A DNA stretch of 64,000 bases from Eutrigla gurnardus (GCA_963514095.1 OY741276.1:10697266-10761265); one strand, 5' to 3'; numbered from the stretch's first letter, positions 48,226 through 60,332 are shown. Numbers and translations: made by a program. The notes: generated from the letters alone by a model not told the origin.

Positions 48226-51200
48226 TTAATGAAATGCCCTTTAAGGCGATCATGAGGAAGGCATGCTTAATTGGGCTCCATCTTTCCCTTTTTTCACACC
48301 TGTCTAGTTTGCATCGTTCCTTCTAAAAATCATACAATGCCCTCAAATATTTTAAAGCAAAGTCCCCTATTTTAACCTAATTATGCTCATTGAGACTGAT
48401 GTTTGGTCACGGACCGATCTGACGGGGAAGCGATATTCCCACCGTGAGCTATGTGGTGTCCTCTAGCAGAGTGTTTGAAATGGATGATCCGCAACAATAT
48501 TTTGCCATACGTCAAGTCCTCTAGTGCTTTGGTTCTTTGGAGAATGAATATTCCCATGTGTAAAAGTGCTCTTCCTTCCTGTGGTTTATTATGGATGAGG
48601 AGGTACTGTATGGTTGTCATAACTCTGCTTTATCTACAGCCAGCAGTCAGACAGCCCCACTGAGGGGGAGTTCACAGTTCATAATTGATCATCCTTCCTT
48701 TCCATATCGCCTCCGTTCTGCTCAGGCTGAGGGGATGATGATGAGGAGGTTCAGAAATTATAAGGGGACGCTCACGGCTCCTCTTTTGCTCTGTCTTTCT
48801 CTAAAGTTTCGAGGATAACTCCAATATTGACCTTACTCGGCCCGACTCTCCGCGGTCTTTCATTGTCTCTCATAATATCATTCTTGATCTTCTCTCTTGC
48901 CATTCCTTTCCCCCCCTTCATTATTCTCCTTTTCTCCACTAATTTCAGCCTTTTTGTCTCTCAAAGGAACAAGTGCATGGTAATGAGATGAGACAAGATT
49001 AGGCTTTTCTGTCATTTTCTGCATGATATTCAAAGGCATGTCACTGGAAATTTGGGGATTTTCATGCTTTTGAATATGATTGAAGGATTATGGTCTTCTG
49101 TGACTATAGAACATTCCCACACACCTTTGGTGAATGAAACCCCATCAAAACTCAATCCCCAAAATGTATGGCGGTCAATGTCATCCATTGGGGAAGGAGT
49201 TAACAGTTAGAGAGCTGTTTTTCTCCTACACAGATGTCACTGCATGGTCGGGTGATCCCAATCTGAAACTGCTGTTGATGATTCTCCCTCATTAAGCGTT
49301 TTTTTTTTTCTTTCTTAAAAGTATGTTTTCATATCTGTGTTATATATTGAAGGTTTCGGTTGCCACTTCACCTGCCATGACATCGTTGTAACACTAGCAA
49401 TGCTAAGGTGCATTTGGGGGCACATGGACATTGACAGAGAGCCAACTGTACCCAGCATGCCTTTGGGCATTGTAACAGTTAATATCCGAGTAGGCCCATT
49501 AATGAAAGTCCTAAAAACTGCCAAAAAACAGACATTTAGGCACTGTTGTGAGAAATTGAGGTGGAGGAAAGAGAACATGAGAGTGCAACATGATGCTTTG
49601 TCCTGATTTATTTCGTTTTTGAACCCTTGAATATGAGCAAAAACAGTGTTCGGTGTTCTCTTGGAAAAGGGGAAACAGGAAGGAGCTGTGAGGGTGAGAA
49701 GAGGAGTAGGAAGAGCAGAGAGGGTTGAAGTATAATATAAAAAACACTTCCCAAGAGTGCCAAGAACAATTAAAGATGAGGGATGTGTTTTTGCTTTTGA
49801 CTCGAGTTCAACTTCAAGTAAAACACTAAAAACCAGGCGTGGGTTCCCTCTGGGGGGTGGAGGGAGGTGATGAGTTGAGGTTGCTGGGTGTGCTTGCAGA
49901 CCAAAACTTCCACATTCATGGAGTAAACAACAAGGCATGATTCACTCCTTGTATGGGCTGCAGGGCGATTTATGTTACAGGTAGTTGGACCAGGTGCTCA
50001 GATCTGCGGGCCACTAAACCCTCCTCTGGACGGAGTGATTGTGTAACTGAAGGGGGGGCTGTGATTGATGACGAATCACGTTATATAATTTGGTCTTTTT
50101 TTAAATGGTTTGATTGAAGAAGCCCACGAATGGTTGACAGTTAGTGGGAGTTAATGGGAGGAACCAAACATGGAAAAAGCAGCAGTTTCGGAAGGTGAAC
50201 GTCAACTCTTCCTGCCGGGGCCCCCGTGTGCGTCGACTTGCTGCAGCCATGCCAATATGTTGTGTGTATTTATACTTGTCGCATCCATTCAGTCTCAGCT
50301 GTCAAGAGCGTAACGGCGTTGCGTGCATGCCACCACTGAACGCCATGGTGGGTGACGTCTGTCACGTTTGTCTCCAGGGAGACAGAGCTGAAGAGATGAA
50401 TGGAACGTGAGAAAGAGAGAGAGAGATGGACAAAGAGAGGACAAATCTTAAAACGATCTTTTCCTTTTAAGTTTCACCATGCCTGTGTGTTTGTATTCCT
50501 GTGCATTGGTGCATCTTTATTTGTTTGACTTTGATCATGCGAGTGAGGCATGCTGGGTAATTCTTGCCGCCGATGTTTCTTTGCGTGCCCTTGACTGCCC
50601 GCTGTGAATCTTAAGTCTCTTTTGGCCCACATATCTGCCTTTTTAAGCATTTTTTTGTTGGCTTTGTAATTTAGTTCCCTTTAGGGGTTTTATTTGAGCA
50701 ACTGTTTTGGATTTTTAGCCACGTTTTAACCCTAAATCCCAGCAAATAGTCTCCTTACTTCTACTAAGGAAGTAGATCGAAGGCATTCATGATGTTAGCC
50801 CTGTTAAATAATTGCTGTTCTTCTTCAAGGCATGATTACCTTACCTCTGCTTTTTTTGTTACTATTTAAATAAATTATGTTTATTCACTGGATTTCAAGA
50901 AACTATTTTGAAATAAACTGCCAATGTGCCCTTGAGTCACAAATCTGACAAACTATACTTTTTAATTATTTGCAGCATCAATTTGATTAAAGAGGCAAAT
51001 GCATGCATTTGTGCCTATAGAATGAGAACCATATATCAACCTAAATCAATGCGGATGAGCACAGTTATATCAATGAGGCCTGTATAATACTACCTCTAAT
51101 CACCATTGATCACGTCTCATGAGGACTCAGCAGCCTTAATGAGTGTTAATTACATTCAAATGAAATCTATTGAGATGAGTCAATGAGCCGGTGGTACCTA

Positions 51201-51934
51201 TAATATTTACCCCCCACAGTGCGTGATGGCTTATTCATGTATGTACGTGGTTTGCAGGCAGCGTCGCAATCTCCTAAAAACACGTGCACATCCACGCAAA
51301 TTTCACACATAAACCAGCTTGTGTGCGCACGGACCGACTCGAGCGCACGCAAACGCAGATAATCACTGCACACACATACGAGGACAGCAAAGGCCGTCTC
51401 GGTTGGTGGCGGCGTCGCCCCCACCAGGGACGCTACACGTCAGGTCTCATCACATCGCCACATGACCCCGTGCACTTGCAAAGATGAATGGAGATCCATG
51501 GATGGCGAGAGGGAGAGAGATTGTGTCCTAGGGCTAAAATTAGCAATGATTCCTCCCCCAAGGTTTTGCAAGGACATGCAGAGTACGTGTGAACACACAC
51601 ACACACATGCGCCCACACAACAAACACTTGCACGCTATTTACTCTACTCTCTGCTTCCTGCATCCGCTGTATCGAACTATTTTTGCAGACGATGGTTTTC
51701 CACTGCTCAGTGTGCTGATAATGGGAAAAGTAGGGCGTATGAAACAAGACCTTAACCACTTAAAATATGTTGTTTCAGGATGAGTGAGATGTTTACAGGG
51801 ACTTTTGTGGAATTGTGTTTTTGCTGTCATTACTGTTCTTTGTATATTTCCTGTCTAGGTCTTTCAGGACAATAAATGACACGATGGAGTTCTTGATATT
51901 GATTTTCTCCCTGCCGCTGTTTCCGCCCTCTCAG

Positions 51935-52108
51935 GAGATCACCGACTACGACTTGCAGGAGTTGGTCCTGAAGTCGATCGGTCGGCTGACGGTGGTGCGC
52001 CAGACGTTCCCCATGCCCCAGAACGTGACCCAGCGCTGTGTCAAACACAACCACCGGATCAACACTTCCCTGTGTGACCCTAAAAACCCCAGATCCCAAC
52101 AGCTGGAG
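51935..52108 (+). CDS. grid2: grid2 exon, ATD with N-glycosylation sites
   Basis: This internal exon is 174 bp, 58 codons, phase 0 to phase 0. It follows GCCCTCTCAG and precedes donor GTGAGT. It reads EITDYDLQELVLKSIGRL, TVVRQTFPMPQNVTQRC, HNHRINTSLCDPKNP and ends QQLE. This matches GluD2 at about residues 265-322. Two N-glycosylation sequons are visible, NVT and NTS. The first corresponds to a conserved site in mammals (NIS). The two cysteines (QRC and SLC) correspond to Cys298 and Cys310 of the mammalian protein, a likely short-range disulphide. The C-terminal part before QQLE is the most variable compared with mammals. Translation has no breaks. Confidence 0.97.
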
Positions 52109-52206
52109 GTGAGTTGGTTCGGTCATTTGTCTGTGAGGCAGGTCGGTGCCATGAGACTTTTTCCATGAAAAAAAAATGAATCGCAAAAAGAAATGGCAAT
52201 TGACCC

Positions 52207-52640
52207 AAAGGCAAGGCAATTTTATTTCTATAGCAACTACAACAACAGGGCAATTCAAAGTGCTTTACATAAAACATTAAAAGCATTGGAGAAAAGCATT
52301 AAAACAAGCCAATAAAATAACATTTAAAATTAAAACAAGAATATCGAGGAATAGGAATTACAGTGCAGTGTAAGAAGTTTGTTGATAGAATGGTTTACTG
52401 AAAGGCAGCAGCAAACGGAAACGTCTTCGGTCTTGATTTAAAAGAGCTGAGATTTGCAGCGGACCTGCAGCTTTCTGGATGTTTGTTCCAGATGTGGTGC
52501 GTAAAAACTGAAGGCTGTCCCTCCATGTTTGGTTCTGACTCTGGGGACACCGAGCAGACCTGTCCCAGACGATCTGAGAGATCTGGATGGTTCGTAGCTA
52601 AGCAGTAGAAGGAAGACGAGTTACTTATGGGTTCATCTTC
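52207..52640. repeat. Teleost interspersed repeat, class uncertain
   Basis: The block begins AAGGCAAGGCAATTTTATTT and continues CAGGGCAATTCAAAGTGCTT then TACATAAAACATTAAAAGCA. Further on come AAAAACTGAAGGCTGTCCCT and CTGAGAGATCTGGATGG. I recognise this order as a repeat found throughout percomorph genomes. It has no visible terminal inverted repeats, which would suit a retroposon fragment, but I cannot assign a family. It starts only about 100 bp inside the intron. Confidence 0.7.
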
Positions 52641-54431
52641 AGAGGGGTAAAAGTCAACAAATGTCTCCTGCTCTCTTCTCTGTCCAAGATGCTCAAAAGA
52701 TCAGATTGCTTGATTTTAGTTGACATGACTATTCTAGCGAGTCAACATGTTAATACCCTAAAATGCATCGATGTTTATTCAATGAGCTAAAAAGCTGCTC
52801 ACACAGCTTTAGTTAATGGCGACAGTGCTGTGGACAAAGCCAACGCTTCTGTAGGGAGTTGTTGTCGGCCTGCTCTTACGCTTTCTCTGTCCTTGCAATT
52901 TAATTAACTGTAGGAAAAAAAAATTTACTCATACTAAATCAAGACTAGCAAAGAGCACGACATCATAAAATAAGGTTCGGTCTTTTCTTTTACGTGATGT
53001 GGAAAGGAACGTCTAGCTGGATTACAGTCAATTGATCACAACTGCATTATTGGCCAACTTTGCCCCCAATAAAAAGCAGCGCCGTAGTCAGCATAACACG
53101 GTGCGACGGTGTGAAAGAACTAAAGAAGAAAGCGGTAGTTTGCTTTTGCTGATATAACCACGTACAAATCCATCCTAGAATTTGTATCCAAGCTATTTTT
53201 CTTCTTAATATGTCACATTTTTCAGGATTTTGGAGGCTAATCTTGCTGCAGGGACTGTAAACAATCTTTATATGATTCAGAGCTAATTCCGACTATTATT
53301 CCAACTCTATAATATACTTTATGAAAGTCTTGTTGAATATGCAGCACAAAACCTTTTGCCTGTAGCAGTTCAGAGGTGCTAATGTGTGTGTCTGTGTATA
53401 GTACAGGCACACAAATTCTGAAACACCCAAATGTGTTTGTTTACACACAGCTCTTTGAGTTTTCAAAAATATGTCAAAAGTCACAGACTAGTTATGTATT
53501 TAATAGCTGCTTTGGTGCTCCATTTCTGTCTTTTAAAACCGCTCCCAGTGTTTTAGTTTGACATTTCCCCACGTCTTCTGATCTCCCCCCCCAAAAAAGC
53601 TTCCCATTACAGCAGGCATGCTGATTTGACGTCTTTACAGCTCATGTCTGTGAGTTTTATTTATTATTTATTTTTTTTTAATCTGGAACATTAATCATTT
53701 TTATTTGTTGGCAAAAAGCGTGTGTTTATCTCAAACCACACAATTCAACTGCCAGTATGGAAACACAGTTTTCCCTCCACTTTCACATTTTCTTTACTCC
53801 ACTAATATGTCCCTTCGGGTGGCAATATGTATGCAATTATTAGCCCCTTTGTGTGTGTATGTGAGTCATCAAGCCGCCATCAAACAGAGCGGAGAAAAGG
53901 GAACACACTCTTATTTATGTGTCAAGACAAAAATATGAAATTGAATTAATGTGCTGTTGATTTATGTGGATGCATAAGACCCCCGGGGGAAGGCATTTGA
54001 TGAAAGTCAGACATACGTTGGAAACAGAAATGTGGCCTTAATGTCTGTCTCTTCTTTCAAACCTAAGATGTAGGCATTCACCAAATGTAACCAGGGAGTA
54101 TTTATTTGTTTAGTTAATCAAATCAAATGAAACAAATGTAATAATAGGCCCCGGAGCTTCGGATCATGTATGTAAATAAACTGTGCGTCCTGCGCCCTAA
54201 TGTGAATCAGTTCCTCTCAAGTGTAAAAAGCTATCAACGAGAATCAAGCCCTTCCAGTGTGTTCATTATGTGTTGGGTGGAGTCCAGTCGTACGTGTTCG
54301 CTCTGCTGAGGAGGACCGAGGGTGACACACATTACAGTCTACGACAGTGTTTCTTCAGAGAGTGAGAGTGAAAACACACTGTTGGTGAACAGTGAAACAC
54401 CCTGGACACATGTTCAGTTTGACATGTGACC

Positions 54432-54442
54432 TGTGTGTGTGC

Positions 54443-54497
<55 letters not shown>
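54432..54497. repeat. (TG)n microsatellite
   Basis: TG units with an early CGTC interruption, ending in TGGGTGAGTGG. Intronic, 1.36 kb upstream of the 162-bp exon. Confidence 0.95.
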
Positions 54498-54501
<4 letters not shown>

Positions 54502-54668
54502 AGTGGTTACCTTTTGAGAGGGAGAGGAAATGAGGGATGGGAGAGAAAGAAAGAGAGGGAGAGAGAGAGAGGAAGCAGAGCAGCTCAGTGGTCAGAGAGT
54601 GGCCTAGAAGCCCAATTTCACACTGCACTGAAGCACATCAACTCAAGCTGACCACACTTACACACGAA

Positions 54669-54693
54669 CACACACACACACACACACACACAC
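54669..54693. repeat. (CA)n microsatellite, short
   Basis: About 12 CA units, 170 bp downstream of the TG array and complementary to it. Confidence 0.9.
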
Positions 54694-55856
54694 TTGGAAT
54701 GCAGAACCCACTGATCATTGAAGCCCCCCATACAGCAGTAGATTTTCACTTTAATTTCAGAGAAATAGCAATGGGCAGAGAGACGGTGAGGCAGAGTGGT
54801 AGATGGACGAGGATAGAAAGTGGAAGAAAAAACTGGGAGAGCAAAAATAGATAAAGAGTGAGAGAAAAGTTAGATCTGAGATTGACTTGACAGTATGTTT
54901 TTTTCTTTTGTTCTGTCTGTCTGTCTGTCTGTCAGTAACATATTGTTGTCATCTTATCCTCTCTCATATAACGTTTTCAAACAGTGGAAAAACCTTGACA
55001 TGGCCATGTTCCCTCATTTTAGAATAGCATGGTTGAAGCAGAGCGCTAGACTGAACCAACAATACGCTGCTCAGACATCGTCGAGTGGACTGTACGTGAG
55101 CCGAATGAATCGTTTAGTCTGGAATCAAATCCAACTGTTCGAGTCTACATCTGTTATTTCATGGATTTGCAAAAGGTTTGCTTTTTTAGTCTTAAAGTCA
55201 CTACGAGGATCTTTTACCTGGCTTTGAAACAGTGTTGGTTTAATAGTGATGTGTCTATGCAACCAGCCCACCGGGATGGACCCAGATCTGCAGTCTGAGC
55301 TCCATCGACAGGTGGTGGGCTCATGGAGAAGGGAGAACCAGAACCAGTGTGTGATGTTTGTTCAAAATTCTCATTACACAACAGCAATCAATAAATGCAA
55401 TCGCCTCCATTCTGTGCTGCCAAGGACCGATCAATTCATTTTAATTTATCTCATCCTTAAAGCACAGCGGGCGTGTCTGTGGGTGTGAGCACAAGTGTGC
55501 AAATTTGAACTAAACCCTAAGTCAGATAGAGAAGAGGAAGAAGGAAGCTGATGGATATGAATGCCAGTAAATCACATCACTTTGATAGCATTTAAACATT
55601 TCTCACATCCGCACGTCTGTATTGGTCCAAAGGAGGAACAAAAACTAGACTCCCAAAGGAAGCATAAGCAAGCATTGTTCATTTGGACCAGATGATGAGC
55701 TTCTTGTTACACACAGCACACTGTAGCCCAGCAATGTGACAAGTCCCCCATAGAGCGCCTTCAGAAAAAAAAAGGGAAATGACTGCATATAATGCCTTAT
55801 CTCATGGCTTCATGTTTGCCCTCTGTCTTTTCTCCCTGTCACTTCTTTCTCTACAG

Positions 55857-56018
55857 ATCAGCAACCGATACATTTATGATAGCGTGTTGCTGCTGGCTAA
55901 CACCTTCCACAGGAAGCTGGAGGACAGGAAGTGGCACAGCATGGCCAGTCTGAGCTGCATCAGGAAGAACTCCAAACCGTGGCAGGGAGGCAAGAGCATG
56001 CTGGATACTGTCAAAAAG
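55857..56018 (+). CDS. grid2: grid2 exon, ATD C-lobe
   Basis: This internal exon is 162 bp, 54 codons, phase 0 to phase 0. It follows TTCTCTACAG and precedes donor GTACGG. It reads ISNRYIYDSVLLLANTFHRK, LEDRKWHSMASLSCIRKN and SKPWQGGKSMLDTVKK. This is the best-conserved exon of the six, nearly identical to mammalian GluD2 at about residues 323-376. The Cys in SLSCIRKN corresponds to Cys355, the likely disulphide partner of the ACEL cysteine in the exon at 7755-8042. The donor is weaker than the others (C at +4), and a 21-bp CA repeat starts 20 nt after it. Skipping would be in frame but would remove the conserved cysteine. Confidence 0.98.
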
Positions 56019-56038
56019 GTACGGAGATGCAGACGGAA

Positions 56039-56059
56039 ACACACACACACACACACACA
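56039..56059 (+). repeat. (AC)n next to the grid2 donor site
   Basis: About ten AC units that begin 20 nt after the donor of the exon at 55857-56018. In the transcript this would be a CA repeat of the kind bound by hnRNP L. Confidence 0.9.
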
Positions 56060-56974
56060 TGCAGGAACAGAGTTAAAGGCCCATTCCAAGAGGGATAACT
56101 TTGCTATGTACCCTCAAATCGAGAGCATTGGCCTACATGTTTGTACTCAATTGTCAACATCTTGTCTTACATATTTCCTTTGTTGGCATCTCAACGACCC
56201 AGAGTCACCTGACTCTAATCTCAGTTTGTCCTGCTTGTAGGTGAGTGGGTACCAGTTTGAAAATGACTCATAAATACTCGGTTAAAGAGAAAAAAAGAAG
56301 ACAGGAAGAATAGAAAAACATGTTATTCTAAACTGTATTTAAAATATCTGCCAAATTGAAGTCTGTGTGGGTTTTGGAGCTGTGTCTTAATTACTACAGT
56401 TGAAAGAGGGTCTACGCTCATCCCCGAACCCGACTACAACATGCAAGTTCAGTTTCAACTTGAGATAAGTCTTCTGTGTATCTTTTAGCGTTGGTGGAAG
56501 AAAAAAAAACATGTTTTCTGGCAACTTTCATTTAGGCAGCATGTATTTGCATTTCAAGACGTCGTGCTCATTACATGGGATTTTGGAGACCAGGCACTAT
56601 TGTTCCTCGGCTCTAGTTGAAACGGCAAAATGCAGTCTCTACTTAATTCATTGTCACCGCTTTGTGTAACTAAAATCCCATCCAGGGATGGACAATGACA
56701 CAGAGGAGGCTTCAAGTATGTCAAAGCATTTCTGTATTGTTCTTATCACATGTGAATCCATTTTTTGTTCGGTACTTCCACTGAAAGTTTCCAAGTTCCC
56801 GTCTAAGCTCTGGAGACATGTGACCCAAGTGCTCATGAATTCAAATGATCCGCATACCTTTAAAAAAAAAAAAAAAAAAAAGAACATGCATCAATCAGCA
56901 AGTTTGGCTCAATTCCTGAACAGTTGACTTTTGGGAGTTGGAGGATTTTCATCCTTGCAGCTGTGATTTTATGA

Positions 56975-57234
56975 ATCTCTGCATTTCACCTTGAGTTCAG
57001 GCTGGGGTTTGGCAACACTTTCATCACTGTTAAATCCAATTGGATCAATGCCCTCTGTTTTGATATCAATAAAAAACTACTTCAGGGATGGAAGTTTGAC
57101 TGAATGATGAAGCCAAGTGAAATGCTAATTTAGGATTAGTGTCAGACAATAATAAATGCGGCGAGATGGCTTTCATATCTATCTCCGCGTTTTCACCTTG
57201 AGATCGGGGCCGGGGTTTGGCAACACTTTCATCA
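56975..57234 (+). repeat. Dispersed direct repeat pair, ~53 bp
   Basis: Both copies (56975-57026 and 57181-57234) contain TTTCACCTTGAG and end in GGGGTTTGGCAACACTTTCA. They share about 85% of positions by eye and lie 206 bp apart, start to start. The sequence between is not obviously repeated. Confidence 0.85.
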
Positions 57235-58436
57235 GCAGCCCCGGCTGTTCAACCAACCCTGATGGTGTCTCAACAGAGCTGCGTTAAAGAGCCCTGAGCA
57301 GTAATAGAGTGGAGTTCAGCAGCCTGGCATCAGCTCCATTATACAGAGACGTGCTTTACTTACTGCACGTGCCTGTGTGTTTAATCAGCGTTTTGGTATG
57401 TGGGGCCATTATGGTAATGCTAAATACTAATTTGCGGCTGTTGATAAGGAGCTCCATTGATGATGATGTCGTTTGGTGTTCATTGAGAAATTCGCGGTGG
57501 GAAAATACAGCAGGTGAAACCGCTGTTACGCTGATCCCCAAAGTTTTAAGCTTATGTCTCCTCCCTGCCAGTGGCGTCTACTCGATATACCTTAAATTCT
57601 CAGAGGCTCCAGTCGTAAGGTTTGGGACTCATTTTTACATTTTATTGATCACTTTCATGGCAAAGTGAATTGCATGAAGTAGCCCCAGATCTTCAGCCAG
57701 CGCCCATGAAGCTGTTTCAGAGCTTTATATACTTTATTGTACCTGGGGGGAACTCTTCTAGATTCATTATTGCTTTTATTATGAAAAGAGACTTTCATCT
57801 TATTTTCAATAAGATTTTCAACATAAAAAAAAAAAACCTTTCAGTTCTTCTTTCATATTTGTTTGTTATTATTTTTTTGTCTTATTTTTTTCTCCTTTCT
57901 TAATCAGTGTCATCAGCGGCGGCGGCATGTCCTTTGTATCAGGTGCAATTAAAAACGAAAGATAATTGTTGTGAAAGTATTGTTCCAAAACTGAGCTGCC
58001 AACATTAATTAACTGAATAATTATGAAAGGCAGTGAACAGTATCCGGGCGGGCTTCACCCCGGCCCAGTTTGTAAGGAAGCAAATAAGCATGTACTTTAT
58101 TGAGGGGGGGGGGCTGTGTGTGTGTGATCCACCCAGGGGAATAAAACAATCCAATATGATATCAACATACTGGTGCGTCAGTGTTGATTAATAAACCACA
58201 TGGCACACAAACATAATTAATTAACTATATATATTTCATGTACTCGTAAAGGAGTACGTAGTTCTGGACACACATATGCAAGACACATGTAGTTGATGTA
58301 CCCTCACAAATACATCGGAATAAAAATATACACATAAGACTACGTTGCAAGTTTAAAGTCAACTGGGATAAAAAAAAAGCATGTGTATTTATGTGTGCTT
58401 GCTTGCATCATAGCCACCCCAAACCACCCCAGATCT

Positions 58437-58440
<4 letters not shown>

Positions 58441-58493
<53 letters not shown>

Positions 58494-58508
58494 ACAGAGA
58501 GAGAGAGC
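58441..58508. repeat. (CA)n microsatellite with GA tail
   Basis: About 24 CA units, a TA interruption, then CACACA and a short GA run. Confidence 0.95.
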
Positions 58509-59209
58509 TTGAGTCATATTAAGGAGTATAACACCTCTCCTTCCCTGGAGCACAGTGTCACATTCACTCACAGGTCACGCTACCGGGGAGGCAGGGCAAA
58601 GGTTTAGGTCTGACACCACGTGTGTGTGCTTGTGGTTAAATCTACCCCTCCACATAGGACGTTGTACGCCCCTAGTGCAAAATCCAAACGCACTATTCAT
58701 TACACTCACCTCTGCGTGATGTCGACTGCTCGCTTTTTAAGAGCTCTGCAACAGATCTAAAGTGGAATTTTCCACCAAGGGCAACACACATTCCCCCAAA
58801 ACTTTCCCATCTTTGACATGCAAATGTTCGGCACACATGTACGCACATTCAAAACCGCACACTTTTAAAGTCCGTTACGGCGACTAGAACATTTCCCAAT
58901 TCAGTACATGTACTTACTGATGAGATATAATCATTTCATTAGGGACGGGCAGAAGATTCATGTCTATGCTTCACTGCGAGCAGTATCGTATCTGATCTTA
59001 AGCAAGGATAAAACCCTAATTTAATGTCAAACTTCCCAGCAGAATTATTGATGAGGTCTATTATGGCCAAAAGAACACTGCACCATTGATGAGAACTGTC
59101 ATGATTGGAGCGATTAAAAATAGACAATAACAACTGCGACCACGACACAAGCATCGTTTTTCGAATACATCAGCGGCTAAATAAAAACATTCCACTGTGT
59201 TCCTTGCAG

Positions 59210-59329
59210 TTCGGAGTGAGCGGCCTCACGAGTTTCCTGGAGTTCGATGAAAACGGCAGCAACCCCAACATCTTCTTCGAAATCCTGGGAACAAATTACG
59301 GAGAAGACAGGGGACGAGGAGTCAGCAGG
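59210..59329 (+). CDS. grid2: grid2 exon, end of ATD
   Basis: This internal exon is 120 bp, 40 codons, phase 0 to phase 0. It follows TGTTCCTTGCAG and precedes a consensus donor, GTAAGT. It reads FGVSGLTSFLEFDENGSNPN, IFFEILGTNYGEDRGRGVSR. This aligns with GluD2 at about residues 377-416, near the end of the ATD. The first residue is Phe where mammals have Gly. NGSNPN replaces NGGNPN and so creates a potential N-glycosylation sequon. These differences lie in variable positions while FEILGTNYGE is intact. The next exon, expected to begin near a Lys-Leu-Gly-Cys-Trp segment, is not found before the window ends. Confidence 0.95.
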
Positions 59330-60279
59330 GTAAGTCGTTTAAACGAGGCCCCGTGTGTCTGGAGCGCTACTGAGGGTGCAATCATTTCTGCTCCGACACG
59401 TGGAGTGGATTTCCATAATTCCTGGATTTGCCGGGGAATTTCACTCCACCTGATTTTCATCTCATATTTATTCAGGCGTGCCTTTGCTTGTGGCTGTCAC
59501 CCCAGTAGAAGACTACAGCCCTGCTACCTTTCTGTGTTTACTTATGGTTTTTTTTTCAAGATTTTGTAGCAACCATTTGTAATTGCGGCAATGCTCAACT
59601 CATCATTTTTAAAAGGGGTTGCCTAGCTGGAAACCAGGCATCGGCTCTTGGTCACCTTATATTTTTAGTGTTTAAGATATTGTTCAAGCTTGGCACACCA
59701 TATCGATGTGTGTGTTTGACATGCTTTGCAGTATATTTTTCCATCAAGCTCAAAGATGCCGGGATGTCTTTCTCTTCCAGTGTTTGGGGACATTGTGTGT
59801 TTTTGAATGTTTCGAATGCAGCGTCAGCCCAGAAACTCACCCCACATTAATACAGCTTAGTGTTAACTGGATTAATTAGAAGTATTTTCAAGTGGTATTT
59901 TATGATAATACATGAGGAATGAATGTTATGCACACTCATATCATAAAACGGTGTTTGTTGAGTATGCGTGTGTAAATATATACTCAGATAAACTTAATAT
60001 GAGCTGATTCTGGGATAATTATTCTGTTCTCAGCATTCAACACACATCACGGCATACTCCTACTCCACATATGTTTGGATAAGCGTACTTCTGAAATACA
60101 TCAATCTACTTTTTAATAAGGGAAAGAATAGACAGTTTCAGTTTTTGGAAGTTTCTTGATGAATTAGTAACTCATGTTTGTGGATTATGCATAGATGGTT
60201 TGAAAACAGCAAGGTTAACACATGAGAGACAGACTTGGGACAAAGTACTGTCTCTCATAATTCCATTGGATGGGGAGAC

Positions 60280-60332
<53 letters not shown>

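Larger units (their letters stand above)
44561..51934 (+). other. grid2: grid2 intron, 7,374 bp
   Basis: This intron starts GTGAGC and ends in a long pyrimidine tract, CCGCCCTCTCAG. It contains a (TG)n array and a (CA)n array in inverted arrangement (45202-45282 and 45387-45452), a poly-T run near 45860-45878 and a fish-type repeat (48045-48225). An AT-rich stretch with a 16-bp palindrome lies near 50930-51180. The block at 46980-47190 has the look of an interspersed repeat, but I could not define ends. No gene is visible. A 207-codon minus-strand frame at 49315-49938 is judged to be chance. Confidence 0.85.
52109..55856 (+). other. grid2: grid2 intron, 3,748 bp
   Basis: This intron starts GTGAGT and ends in a long pyrimidine tract, TTCTTTCTCTACAG. 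A fish-type repeat begins about 100 bp after the donor (52207-52640). There is a TG array at 54432-54497, a GA-rich stretch near 54543-54575, a short CA run at 54669-54693 and a (CTGT)n run near 54914-54932. The remainder shows no gene or element I can define. Confidence 0.85.
56019..59209 (+). other. grid2: grid2 intron, 3,191 bp
   Basis: This intron starts GTACGG and ends TTCCTTGCAG. It has a CA run at 56039-56059, a poly-A run near 56862-56881, a pair of near-identical ~53-bp segments (56975-57026 and 57181-57234) and a CA array at 58441-58496 with a GA tail. The rest is unique and AT-rich, with no gene seen. Confidence 0.85.

Noticed and set aside
49315..49938. 207-codon open frame on the minus strand
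   Set aside because: It is the longest open frame in the window, but no stretch resembles a known domain. Composition is Ser/Pro/Thr-rich, driven by purine-rich + strand. There is no promoter or exon context, and it lies within a grid2 intron.
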